Source: Mrakia gelida
Lineage: Eukaryota; Basidiomycota; Tremellomycetes; Cystofilobasidiales; Mrakiaceae
Direction of reading: 5' to 3'
Assembly (NCBI GenBank): GCA_024345305.1
Contig: BRON01000003.1
Location: forward strand, 1,736,001-1,800,000
Length of the DNA stretch: 64,000 bases
The position numbers and the translations under genes are program-made. Numbering within the stretch: position 1 is the first letter of the stretch; each line of letters starts with the position of its first letter. The notes under the pieces were generated by a model, which had not been told where the DNA came from, did no database searches, and saw only the letters and a program-made list of their open reading frames with translations. This document shows, piece after piece, positions 9,549 through 20,883 of the stretch.

Positions 9549-12500
9549 ATGGCTCCCTCCCTCCCACCTTCGGCTGTTCGTCGCCACCCTTCTTCGAATG
9601 CTCCTCAAGGCCCGTCTTCGTCGATATCACCCACTCTCTCCTCGTCCTTCTCTCCCACTGCCCCTTCTCACCCCTCCCCAACGGCTCCCTCTCCCCTGAA
9701 TCCAGGATGGGCTCCTTCATCCGCTTCCCAACTCGATCGTTCAACATCTGGCGGTTCCCACACTTCCTCTTCCGAATACGACGCTCATCGAGCGTCCGCG
9801 GAATCTGCGGGAGGTCTCTCCCCGGTGGGAGGAGGAGGCAGAAGGGACGAGTTGCAAGGAGTCGTTCATGGGCAGATCGGATCGGCGTACGGGCCTTTCT
9901 CGGTGAGTTTTCAGGTCTTTCTCGTCTCTAGCAGGCCTCGTTCTCGCATACGGAAGGGCGAGGAAGGAAGGGGGAGGCAACCCTCTCTCGGAGTTTGTCT
10001 TAAACCGCAAGGAGGAAGGGGGGAGGGAGTCGACTTTCTCGCGGTCGACTCCCTCCTGTCTCCTTCCCCTCCCTCGTCATGGGAAGGACGGAATAGAACC
10101 TGGAGCTGACCTTCTGCCCTCCTCTTCTTTCTTATCTTCCCCATACTCTGCTCCTCTTATCCGTCTCAGTACAACCAAATGCCCACCGCCGCCTCTCAGC
10201 AACCTCTCCTCGCTCAAGGTCCCTCCAACTCTCGATTCTCCACCGCCATGTCCGACACCTCCCTCTCCTCCTCGGTCTACAACAACAACAGTCCGAACCA
10301 GTCCCCTTACCACTTCAGCAACGGAGACGCTAAAAGAAACTCGGCTGCTGGATCGTTGATGGGCGTTCAAGCTGGAGCTTCGACCGGAGCGACGACGACG
10401 ATGTTGCTTTGGGACGACAAGGATCCCGAGCTCGACGACGCGCTCCATCGTCCGGATCCTCCAGGCAAGAGAAGGAATGGGTTCTCCTGGAGTACGAGAG
10501 GGTGCATCAACATGGGAACGGTGTTTTTGTTGATTGGAGCGCTGTTGACCCTCTTCGCTGGGTATCCGATCATTTCGTGAGCTCGAATTCACCTTCCTCC
10601 TCTCCCTCCCTCCCTCCTCGTTCTCGTCGCTCATCTCTGATAGAACTTCAAGCTGACTCTCGACCTCTGTCTGCTCATGTAGTGAATACCGGAAGAACGG
10701 TAACTCCTTCTCTGCTAGGGTGCCCACAGGATTCAAGTGCGTTTGTTTCTCGCCATTTAGCCTTTGGCGCGACCATCCCCTGACCTCTCTTCCTCTGGGC
10801 GACGCTAACTCCCTCTTCCCACCTCTCTCCTTCTCTTCCTTCTCGTTCAGCCTCGGAGGTATCAACGGAACAGGACAGGTCAGCCCTTTGTTCCCCTTCC
10901 CTCACCTCCCTTTTCTTTCGTTCTCGTCGTTCGAGCCTTCGTCTCGACCGACGGCCTCGTCGGCGTGTTTCTCGTCTGGAGCTGACCTCTTTCCCTCCTT
11001 CTCGGGCTGTCACCTCCCTCTCAGGTCCCCGTCATCCCCAACCTGCCTACGATGGTCGACAAGGACACGCCCACCAACGTTTACACGAGGACTGGGTTCG
11101 ATGGATTCCAGTACAACTTGGTCTTCTCGGATGAGTTCGAGACGGACGGAAGGACTTTCTACCCTGGAGACGACCCATACTGGTGAGTTTCTCGGCTTCT
11201 CTGTCTACGCGCACGAGATGGTGCTGACTTGGGCTCGCGTTCGTCGCTTCGTTTTCGGTGGATGAAGGGAGGCTGTCGAGTGAGTCGCGTTTCTTTCTCG
11301 TCGTCGTTCGAGCTCACGTTTTCCCTTCTCCTTCCCTCGAGCTGACTTCCCCATCTCTCCATCCGATTTCAGCTTGCACTACTGGCCCACTGCCGATTTC
11401 GAATGGTACTCTCCTCGAGCTGCGACGACGGCAGGAGGATCGCTCGTTTTGACCATGACCGAGAGGGAGTCGCACGGACTCAACTTTGAGAGTGGAATGG
11501 TTAGTCGATCTTCATTCCTTCTACCCCTCTCGCCTCTCGTCTACCTTTCGTCTTTCGATGGAACGAAGGAGAAGGCGCGAGCCGAAAGTGCGACGCGAAC
11601 AAGGACACAAGTTGAAACGAACGCTGACTCGAACACCCTTCTCGTTCCCTCTTCGCGTCGGCCCAACAGCTTCAATCCTGGAACAAAGCCTGCTTCACTG
11701 GAGGTTACCTCGAGGCTTCCGTCGCTCTGCCTGGAAACAACGTTCGTTCCCATCCCCGTTTCCATCCCCGTTCTGCTTCTCCCCTCGAGACGCGCCGAGG
11801 CTGAACCTTTCTCTCCCTCCTCTCCTCTCTTCGCGCCCAAACAGAAAGTCGGAGGATACTGGCCTGGAGTCTGGCTGATGGGAAACCTTGGTCGACCTGG
11901 ATACGGAGGAACCACTGATGGAGTTTGGCCTTACTCGTATGATTCGTGTGATGTGAGTCGTCGACCTCGGTTCTTCTCGTTTCGAGTTGCTCACCTTCGA
12001 GCTCGAGCTGACCTTGCTTCGGTTCGATCCAGGTCGGAACCTTCCCTAACCAAACCTGGGTGAACGGATCGGGTCCCGTTGCTGCTCTTACTACTGGTTC
12101 GTCTTTCGTTTTCGCTTTCGTTCTCGCCTCTCGTGTCTTGAGCCTCGTTTCGTTTGAGGTCGACGCGTCTGACCGAGTTTCGCTTTGGTTCTTGACGCTT
12201 TGTGTATATCAGGTTACAACGACGCCACTCTCTCGTACCTTCCTGGACAGAAGCTCTCGGCGTGTACTTGCAAGGGAGAGGATCACCCTGGACCCAACGT
12301 CGGTGTTGGACGAGGAGCTCCTGAGATCGATATTCTTGAGTACGCCCTTCGATTTCCTTCTTCTTCGAGAGCTAGAGACTCCTCGAATCCGACGCTGATC
12401 ATCTTCTCCCTTCCTTTCTTTCTCGTCTCACAGAGGACGTGAGTCTCGCTCTTTCGTTTGATCTCGCTCGAAGCAGGATCGAAGAGTTGAAGCAACTGCT

Positions 12501-13733
12501 GACCTTCCGCCTCCTCTTCCCTTTCTTTTTTCTCAGAGGTCGACATGGAGAACGAACTTGGACAGATGTCCCAGAGTGCTCAGTGCGCGTGAGTCTGGCT
12601 TCCTTCGCTCGCTCTCGCTCTCGATTCCAAGACACGCGTCGAACTGACTCCTCCGTTCTCATCGCAGTCCCTTCGACGACTCCTGGCAGTTCAACGAGGC
12701 CGAGACCATCACCTACGACACCACTGTCACCAAGTGGAACGGTTACCTCGGAGGTCTCTACCAGCAGGTGCGTCTCATTTCGTTTCGACCTCGCTCTTCG
12801 TTCGCCGTCGACTCGTCGCTAATCAAACTCTTCTCTACCTTTTCTTCCCTTCTTTCAGGCCGTCTCCGGTCTCTCCTACGTCAACAGCGCCCAGTCCTAC
12901 GGAGGGAACTTCAACACCTACGGAGTCGAGTACCACGCCAACAAGGCCGATCGAAGCGCTGGGTTCATCACCTGGCAGGTCGGAGGTGTGCCCACCTGGA
13001 CCATGAACGCTGCTGCTATCGGACCGAACGCCAAGACGGAGGTCGGACAGAGGCTGGTGCCTGAGGAGCCGATGGTGAGTTTGATATGGACACGAGTTTG
13101 GAGGACGGGATGGAGGAGAGGAAGGGAAGCGAGGGAACGCGTTCGCTGACTGTGCGACCTTTTGTTCTCGTTCGTCGGGATACAGTCCATCGTCCTCAAC
13201 TTCGGAATGTCGAATGGATTCCAGCCTCCCGATTTCGCGAACCTGAAGTGGCCGGCGGAGCTGGTGAGTCGTTCTCTCCTCCTGGATCCGTCCTCGTCGC
13301 GTCGTCGTTCTCTTTTCGTCCGTCTCCGTCGCTGATCCGTCTTTCCCCCTCCCTTCGCTCAGAAAATCGACTACATCCGAGTCTACCAGCGAGCAGGAGA
13401 GGAGAACTACGGTTGCGATCCATCGGTGAGTCGTCGTCGTCGTCGTCGCGTTTCCTTGCTTTCTTCGTCTTCGACCTCCTCGCTAACTCGTCTTCTTCCC
13501 CTCGGTTTCCTCCTTCTCCTAGGATTACCCCACGGCCGACTACATCTCGAAGTACGTATCGAGACTCCCTCCCTCCCCAATACTCACTCCTCGCTCGTCG
13601 CTGACCTTCCTCTCCTCCCCTCTTTTCCTTCTCTTTTTCCAGGCACGCCGACGTCTACGGAAACGCCAACATGACCGTCTGGGCCGACGCAGGGCTCGCT
13701 TTCCCTCGAAATTCGCAGTACGACGGGTGCTAG
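9549..13733 (+). CDS. KRE6: Kre6/Skn1-type beta-1,6-glucan synthesis protein (GH16 fold)
   Basis: Nineteen exons: 9549-9902, 10170-10576, 10683-10736, 10851-10878, 11025-11182, 11268-11279, 11373-11499, 11670-11741, 11845-11952, 12033-12096, 12213-12339, 12434-12438, 12537-12588, 12668-12767, 12859-13074, 13186-13263, 13363-13425, 13523-13551, 13643-13733; 714 residues. A Ser/Pro-rich cytosolic tail of about 230 residues precedes one membrane segment ([20 protein letters not shown]), so type II topology. The lumenal part is a SKN1/KRE6 domain: [19 protein letters not shown], then [32 protein letters not shown] and the GH16 motif [13 protein letters not shown] with its E-x-D-x-x-E acids, ending [15 protein letters not shown]. 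Kre6 proteins act in the secretory pathway or at the plasma membrane in building beta-1,6-glucan. Exon 12 is only 5 nt and exon 6 only 12 nt; both are needed to keep frame and restore conserved residues. The C-terminus [15 protein letters not shown] is typical of basidiomycete family members. Confidence 0.93.
12434..12438 (+). other. 5-nt microexon of the Kre6-like gene
   Basis: The exon AGGAC lies between intron 12340-12433 (GTACGC donor, GCTGATC branch, CTCACAG acceptor) and intron 12439-12536 (GTGAGT donor, CTGACC branch, TTCTCAG acceptor). With it the protein reads EIDILEGQVDMEN in frame; skipping it breaks the frame directly after the catalytic site. Confidence 0.75.
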
Positions 13734-14401
13734 TCGTTCCTCGTTCTCGTTCCCTCTGTCTCTCTTCCCTCGCTCTTCCTCCTATGTTTTCGTTTTGGTC
13801 CCTCCGTCTGCCGTTTCACTCTCCTTTCCCTTTGCATCCTCCTCCTCTCACATCATATACTCACACCATATACACACACACACACAACCTCACGACCCCC
13901 TTCTTACCTTACCTTATACTGCTCCTGCGGCCGCTCGTTTACTTTGGCCTGGTTTTCCTCGACGCTTGTTTCTGGACGCTCAGTCTTTTTTGTTTCCCTC
14001 TCGATGTCTTCTTTTTTTCGGATAGTCTACCTGTGCTCGACTTCTATTGTTTTTCCTTCTCTCGCTCTCTTTCCTCCTTCATCTTTTACCTCTACCTCAT
14101 CGTATGCTCTTGCGTTCCATAATCTGCCTCCGAAAACGAAAGGGGAGGAGCTCATCTCGAGCTCGACCTTCCTTCGGTTCGGACGTCCATCTTCCTCGAA
14201 CTCCTTGTTTCTCGTCTCCACATCCCACGCTCTCCTCCTCTTCTCCCTCCCACTCTCCTCACTCGCAGGATCAGCTTCGCACGTCTTCCGCCCCCTCAGA
14301 CCTCGCAACGAACGAAACCCTCGTCGAACAGTTCGCTCCACCTTCCTCCCCTCTCCCTCCCTCCTTCCTTTCTCCTTCCACTCCTCGCTCCTCCCCTCGC
14401 T
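13734..14401. other. Intergenic region, Kre6 3' flank and F-box gene leader
   Basis: Pyrimidine-rich sequence with a (CA)n run at 13872-13887. Long open frames on the plus strand here are Ser/Phe/Leu-rich low-complexity translations of CT-rich DNA. Nothing else seen. Confidence 0.5.
13872..13887. repeat. (CA)n microsatellite
   Basis: Eight alternating AC units in the 3' flank of the Kre6-like gene. Confidence 0.8.
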
Positions 14402-15461
14402 ATGGACGTCGACGCTCAACTTCCTCCCCTTCTTCCAACCGAGACCAAGCTCGAGATCCTCAGGTTCTGCGATCAAGGGACGCTCGCGAAGACTTGTCTC
14501 GTCAGCAAGGCCTTCCTCGAGCTTTCAGCTCCTCTGCTCTTCGACGAGATCGTCCTCAACGGATTCAAAGCAGCTTCGAAGTTCTTCTGTAGAAGGGTGA
14601 GCACCCATGACCTCTCATATCTGAAGTAAGCTTGGAGCTGACCTCCTCTTCCTTGCTTGAATTCTGCCTCAGCGACAACCTCGACTCTTTCCCGAGCTGG
14701 ACGAACTCCTCTCCCCTCGAAACGTCCGAGCCCTGACTTTCACCAAGATCGAAGATGGCGGCAATTCGATATTTCTCCACACGGATCGACTCCCCAACGA
14801 GGTATTCCTACCGGTCCAACTTCTCTCACTTCGATCCTATCCAGACTCACTTCGCTCCTATCCAGAAGACGACGAGGACGACGTCCACGAGGGCGACAGA
14901 CGTTGGTATCCTCTCCTCGACCTCTTTGAACCCGTCGTCGTTCACGTCGATGGATCAGGCGAGCGCGGGATCAGAGCCAGTGGATACACCATCATCGATT
15001 TCGTCATGGTCGAATGGAGAAGTCTCCGATCCATCACCTTCCTCAACAGCAAGCACCAGTACCCCCTCGGCGACGCGTACCTCACCAGAGGCCTCGGAGA
15101 ACGAACGGATCCCCCTCTCGTCGTCACGTTCGACCTTCGATACGGCTTTCCCAAAGATTACTGGCCTCACGAGATTTTCGATAAGTCGATGATGCATCTA
15201 GCGTGTACGAACGAAGACCACGACCTGTTCGACGACGGCAGCAGAGTCGAGAAGGTCGTCGTTCGCGTTCCCGACGAGTGGGCTCGCGAGTACTGCGAGA
15301 ATCACCTGGTCGAGTACTGGGATGAGCATCAGATCGAAGTCCCGGGAGATGCAGAGCGTACTAGGAGAAGGGCGTTCATTCAATTCGAGATCGAGGAGGT
15401 CGACTCGGAGGAAGAGGAGGAAGACGATTCGGAGGAGGAGGATCCGCAGGACGTGGACTGA
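14402..15461 (+). CDS. F-box-like protein
   Basis: Two exons, 14402-14596 and 14673-15461; 327 residues. The N-terminus LPPLLPTETKLEILRFCDQ then CLVSKAFLELSAPLLFDEIVL fits a fungal F-box: LPxE start, VS/Cxxxxx and a PLLFxxI end. The rest has short leucine-patterned stretches (LFPELDELL, VRALTFTKIE) reminiscent of degenerate leucine-rich repeats, and a very acidic tail (DSEEEEEDDSEEEDPQDVD). F-box proteins bring substrates to SCF ubiquitin ligases through Skp1; the substrate is unknown. The sequence just after the stop has a GTGAGT donor at 15475 and a CTCACAG acceptor near 15552, so the 3' UTR may be spliced. Confidence 0.6.
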
Positions 15462-15802
15462 CGACCTAGAACAGTGAGTGCATCTTTCATCTACTCCCTG
15501 GTATCTCCATCTTCTTTCCTGAGCTAACGTGCTCGCGAACCTACCCTCACAGAACCTCACGCCTCGCTCGTCGTCGCGTCTTCCTCCCGTTCCTCGTCGA
15601 TGTTTAGCTTTCTGTCTCGCTCTCTCTTCGTTTCTCTTCTTACGTATCTCCTCCTTCCATGCATGGGCTATTCGCGTAGCTTTCTTTGCCTCTCTTGTAC
15701 ATATGCTCTCTCTCTCTTTCTTGCTTGAGTCAACGATCATGCTCTCTCGCCTACAGTAGACGCGTCCGACTCAAGTCGCGTCTTCGTTCTCGTTCGAAAA
15801 AG
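15462..15802. other. Convergent intergenic region
   Basis: 3' flanks of the F-box-like gene and of the minus-strand unknown gene. A likely 3' UTR intron of the F-box gene is the only structure seen. Confidence 0.4.
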
Positions 15803-17819
15803 CTAGTTCACTCCAACATGACCTCCTCCACCACCAGCGTCCCATCCAAGCTCCACTTCAGCACCTCGTCTGAGAGCGCAGAGCCGAAGGAGAAGAGAGG
15901 TCAGCGAAAGTACGAGACGATTCGACGCGTCGAACCGATCTCGCTCGTGAACTCACTCGCGTGCTCCTCCCTCGCCTTGACTGCTTCGACCGACGTCTCG
16001 AGTTTCAACGTCTTCGATGGAGTAGATGAGCGTGTTTTGGCGATCATCGCAGTGTTCGAGGGAAGGAAGGAGGGTGTACGAGAGGGCTGGTTGAAGTCGG
16101 AAGATGGGGAGAGAGGTCGTTTTCGAGGGAGGTGTTGATGAGATCGAAAGGGTTGGAGTGCTTGACGAGCTGATGAGAGAGGAGAAGTGGGAAGGGATTT
16201 GGCGCGTCGGTCGAAGAGCTTGGTGGTGGTGTGGAGTGGGCTGGCGAGACGTCGCGTTGATGGGTTCGATTCTGAGACGCGTCGAAGAAAGGAGTCAGCT
16301 TCGACTGTGTCGAAGCCAAGAAGATAGCAAGACCAACTCACTCGACTTTGGACTCAACTGCTGCAACCTTGTCGCCTTCTCGTCCGTCCTCCGCAACCAC
16401 TCCCACACAGCACTCCTCGTCCTCGACAATCTCCTCAAGAACCGACATCTCGACGGCCTCATCTGCTCCCAACAGATCCTCGTCAACAACCACAACCCCC
16501 TTGATCTTTGGGCTCGGAAGAAGAATCGGCACCAGCTCCTGCGTGTTCGATCTCGAGGTAGGAGACGGAAGATCGAAACTGAACTGAAGCGGCGACGACG
16601 AGTTGAATCGCTCGAATCCGACGGCGGCTTGGTTTTCCGAGAACGGCTCCATCTGCAGAGCAGGATCGAGGTCTCCATCGAACGAAGGGAAGGAGAGAAG
16701 ATCGTTCCGTGGCTCGGATGGGTTTGCGGTCTCGGTGATGAGGAAGGAGAGCGAGTTCGAGAGCTGATTCCTCGACGCGCCGCCGCGGTTCGACTCCTGC
16801 TGCTGCTGAGCGACGACGAGATCGGAGGAAGCGCCGTTGGGATCGAAGATCAAGGTTCCAACGGGGATGATATCCTCCTGGCATGGTACCTGGTAGTCGA
16901 TGAGGTCTGCTGTGACGTTGGATTGCGAGGAGGAGGAGGATTCGTCCATGATGTCGAAGGGGAGTTGCTGTTGGCTGAGAGAGGAGGTGGGTTGAGGTGG
17001 TTGAGCAGGGAGAAGGTCTGCGAGAAGCTCTTTGACGTCTGAGACCTCGATTTGTTGAGTTGCTGGGTCGAAGGAGTAGAGGAGGAAGGGGGATTCGGGT
17101 CGTGCGACGGGGATGGGCGAGGGGGAGGAGGAGGACTGGGCGGGAGGGAGGAGGGCAGAGGCGCTGTATGCGCCTCCTAGGCAGGGGAGCTGGAAGATGA
17201 GCAAGATCGAGAGCTACATTAACTCTCTCTGCAGCTGCTAGATGGCTCGAAGAGAAGAAAGGGGACTCACATCCTTCTTGATGGCTCTCTTCTTCCTCTT
17301 CTTCGGTGCGTCCACCTCGACTTCAACCTCCTCTTCCACCTCCCTCTCCTTTCCCTTCCCTTTCCCAACCTTCCCAACTCCAACACCAGCTCCAGCTTTC
17401 CCCTTCCCCTTCCCCTTCTTCCTCTTCTTCTCCCTCTCCACCCTCTCCTTCTCGATCTTCTTCTCCTCGTCCGCCAGGAACCTCTTGACTCTCGGGACGG
17501 GAAGCGAGAGGTACGATGCGAGCTGCTTGATGATTCGATCCTTCTGAACACCCTGATGGAACGGAGGGAAGAAGAGAGACTTGGCTGCTGATCTGAGGAG
17601 GGTGGCGTGCGTCTGGGGAAGTCTCGTTTTGGGTGGGAGAGGTTCGTAAGGAGAAGTGGAGAGGAGGGAGATGGAGCGACCGGTGGGGAGGACGAGAGGG
17701 AGATGAGGGAGAGGAGCAGCGGTTGAGGAGGACGAAGAAGAAGGTCCAGCGATGGTTGAGGGTGGAGGGGAGGAAGAAGGGAGAGAGTGGCGAAGGAGAT
17801 CGAGTCGGTCGGAATCCAT
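15803..17819 (-). CDS. Unknown Ser/Gln-rich protein with basic nuclear-type region
   Basis: Proposed exons 17819-17271, 17189-16342, 16271-15957 and 15869-15803; about 592 residues, phases agree. Residues 70-125 hold a conserved-looking stretch: FFPPFHQGVQKDRIIKQLA, then SYLSLPVPRVKRFLADEEKK. This could be a helix-turn-helix, with a third helix running into a very Lys-rich tail (EKERVEREKKRKKGKGKGK) and a second basic patch PKKRKKRAIKKD, good nuclear-import signals. The rest is Ser-, Gln- and acid-rich, as in many activation domains. I recognise no family. A DNA-binding role is only inferred. The last two exons are least certain: other frames are also open there, and I chose the one that keeps phase. 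The ATG at 17819 is the first on this frame after upstream non-ATG codons. Confidence 0.5.
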
Positions 17820-18042
17820 CGCTCGTTGAAGTCGGGAGGGAAGAAGGGAGGGGGGAGGTTCGAAACTCGAGCTCAACACTTCGTCGCCCTGGTCGTTTCG
17901 TGACCGCTCGCAGCTTCAAGAGAGAGTGATCAACAAAAAGTCTAGATATCCAAAAAAGAGAGCAAGCAAAGGCACAGAGGAGGATAGTTAAACACTCAAA
18001 AGCAAAATCAACGAAAGCACCAGCTAGCGATCGCCAGCAACC

Positions 18043-20261
18043 TCAACCAGACATCGGACTCCTCCCCTGCATCCCTCCCTCTTGCCACTCTTGCTCCCAG
18101 ATCGACCGTTCCCAAACCGGTTGAAGAGGAGCAGCGAGTGGGAAAGGTCCAGCTGTCCTCCAACCTGGCTTCTCCGTCTTCGTGACGATCTCTCTGCGAG
18201 GGGAAGAAGCCGAAGAAGGGAACGAAGAAGTCAGCTCGAGAAGAGAGAGGACGCGACGAGAGACGACAAAAGAGAGAGAATCGTGACGACTCACCGGATC
18301 GTTGCGCCTCGCAAGCCGACTGGGATGGTACTGGGATCCGTAGGGACGCACACTCCAGCGAGCTCCTCAGGCACCTCGAGCTGGTAGTCGCTCCAGAAGG
18401 TGTCTGCGAGAGGGAGGGAGGGAAGGAAAAGCGCGTCAGTTCGATGTCAATTCCGAGGCGAGGTCAAAGAAACGAGTTCGAAAAAACGTACTGGGCATCG
18501 TCCAACCGGTAATATCGAACACATCGCCGAAGATTCTGGTAGACTCGATGACTGAGAGAGGGAGAGAAGCAGAAACGAGACTGAGTCAGCTCGAGTCGTT
18601 TGACGAGCACATTCGAGAGGAGAAGACGTAGTGAGAGACCGTGAACTCACTCTCAGCGACCATAGTAGCGCAGTCGTAGAGATGGGTGGTCCTTCCAGAG
18701 ATGACCTTGACGATGGGACGCGTTGGCATAAGCATCAGACGCTCGTCGACTTGGCCGCTCATCAGGTAGGCTTGATCCTCCGGCGAGAGAGGCTCGTCGG
18801 TGCAGCGGTAGGCGTCTCGTTGGTCCGAGCTGGCGGCGAGAAGTCTGAGGATGACGAGTTGGAGTTCTTTGATCTGGGGAGGGGAGAAAGGACGGAGGGA
18901 AGAGAGAGGAGGAGGGACGCGTCAGAGTCGGATCCGATTCTTCGCTGTGAAGGCGCAAACGAGTTGAGAGGACGAACGGCAGTGGCCGAGACCGTGCTGT
19001 GATAAGTTGGATTCGCGAGCGATCGTCTTCGACTGGTTCGGTAGGCGAGGTGGAGCTCGAAGAGCGTGTTGAGGTAGGAGTCCTGGGTCGTTTGAAGAGG
19101 GAGGTTGTGAGGGAGGTGGGACTGCTCGAACGATTGCTGTGGTTGAGGTGGTTGCTGTGGACGATGAGGTTGTGGTGAGGAGTTCCAGAAGGAAAAGGTT
19201 TCCGACTGGCCGAAAGGGTTGAAGTTGAAGAGAGGGGAGGGGACGGGTTGATGAGTGAGGTTGAGAGCCGAACGAAGCATCTCAGCGTCGAGACCTGGTG
19301 CGAAGTCGGAGGTAGGGAGGAGGCCGAAGGAGTCGACCGAAGGGTAAGATTGCTGATTGAGAGAGGGAAGGTTGGCGGGGATGAAGGAGGAAGAGGGGAG
19401 CGCGTCGTCGACGACCTGGGTCGGAAAGAGGAACGCGAGCGAGTCCAGAGAATCAGCGAAAGTGGTGGAGGTCGACGGCTCAAGAAGAGCAGGAACTCAC
19501 AGAAGTGAACGAGGAGGGTTCGCTGCTCCAGGAAGCGTGGCTGGGAGTTGGGAAGGAAGGTCGTTGGACCGGAGGGAGGGGAGGGGAAGCGAGGTCGAGC
19601 GGGGACGTCGAGGACGATGTTGAAGCCAACAGATAGAGCATGCTCTGTTCCTTGCTGGCGAAACAGCTGGGATGCGAATCTGCCATCTCGGTGGGTGATT
19701 CTGCGAAAGCAAAATCGAAGATGAAGTCAGTTTTATCGCTCGCTGACTGAGGGAACTCGAGCATGACCAAGACAACGAACCTGCGACGGAAGAGAGCGAA
19801 GAGCACGATAGAGGCGATTCCTTCGACGAGGGAGTCCCTGTAGACCCCTCCCTAAGCAGCATCCCTATCGTCCCATCATCAATCCCAAGCTCAACCAGCT
19901 TCCCAACCAACCTCCCGACCGTGCTCGTCAACCTCGCCACCTCAGCGTCGCTGCGAGCGAGGGCGTCGACGATTCCGAACCGTGTGCCCTCGTCCAAGGC
20001 GTTCCAGCTCCCTGATCTACTGGAGACGGAGGGGGAGGGCTGAGCGTCCGCGTTGCTGCTGCTACTGCTGGTGTTGCTGCCGCCGAAGGGGGGTTGGGAG
20101 GAGGGCTCTGCCGCTTGAGCTTCCGCTTCCTCTTTGGCCTTAGCTGATCGTCTAGCTCTCAGCGCCGCCTGTTTCCTTCGGTTCCTCTCCTTCTGATACT
20201 CCTTCTTCTCCTCGGGAGTGAGACCCTTGGGCATCTTGGAGGGAGGTTGAACGGGGGGCAT
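18043..20261 (-). CDS. bZIP transcription factor with C-terminal regulatory domain
   Basis: Seven exons: 20261-19781, 19700-19501, 19415-18978, 18873-18651, 18551-18492, 18403-18295, 18193-18043; 553 residues. Near the N-terminus is a basic region, KKEYQKERNRRKQAALRAR with RSAKAKEE, close to the bZIP pattern NxxAAxxxR, followed after a Ser-rich gap by a heptad-like stretch ARSDAEVARLTSTVGRLVG and KLVELG. The middle is Ser/Pro/Gln-rich with NFNPFG and SFWNSSPQP motifs. The C-terminal third (IKELQLVILRLLAA, PIVKVISGRTTHLYDC, ITGWTMPNTFWSDYQLEVP) is well ordered and resembles the DUF3425-type domain often found in fungal bZIP proteins; that match is tentative. Target genes unknown. The gap between basic region and zipper is longer than standard, so dimerisation may differ. 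Confidence 0.65.
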
Positions 20262-20883
20262 GATCGATAGGAAGGTGGGAAGAGGAGAGTCGGAAGGTTG
20301 AAGAGGGAGGGAGGGAGGAGGGAGGTGTGAGCTCGAGCGTTTCCTCTTTGGCGTTGAGGTTCAGAAGCGTTGGAAGAGCTGCCGAGATGAGATATCGAGG
20401 AGTGGATTCCGAGGTGGCGAAGGGTAGCCTTGACGATAGCCGTTGTGAGATGTGCAAGAAAGGAAGCTGCTGGAGGTTGGGGTGAGACGACGGTGGAGGC
20501 TCTTCTCTCTGAAGCTCGCAAGCCGAGCCCTCCGTCCGCCCTGTTTCGAGATTTTCTTCTCCCAGCATGAATTCTACGCTCGCGACACCGTTTCAAAGCC
20601 AGGACTGCAGACTTCTCCAAGAAAATCTTCCGGTTTCGCTTCATCTCTCTCCTCAGGTCTAGCAGCAGATAGAGAGAAGAAGAGCTGGGTGACCGGTTAG
20701 CAACTGGATCTTCTGCCACGAAGATCGCTCCCTCCGTAGGAGTGAGAGCTCAACAGAGCTCAACAGACATCGCCTATGAGCGCATCGATATGTAGGGATT
20801 AAGCACCAACAAAACGGGGTCACAAACGCATTAAGAAAGCAAGGAGACAGCACCAAAAAAAACGCGACGGAACCGCGACCGAT
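20262..20883. other. Intergenic region between two minus-strand genes
   Basis: Leader and promoter of the bZIP gene plus the 3' flank of the GMC gene. Overlapping frames are Ser/Arg-rich and unsupported. Confidence 0.5.

Noticed and set aside
10700..10718. Possible 19-nt intron in exon 3 of the Kre6-like gene (gtaact...ctag)
   Set aside because: Far too short for splicing; reading through gives [17 protein letters not shown], which fits the Kre6 family and keeps phase.
16104..17042. 312-codon open frame on the plus strand
   Set aside because: Antisense to exons of the minus-strand Ser/Gln-rich gene; no recognisable domain and no splice structure of its own.
17190..17217. Earlier acceptor (TGTAG) for exon 2 of the Ser/Gln-rich gene
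   Set aside because: It lies only a few bases after the TTAAT branch-like site; the later CTTCCAG acceptor leaves a normal branch distance. Both keep frame, so eight residues remain uncertain.
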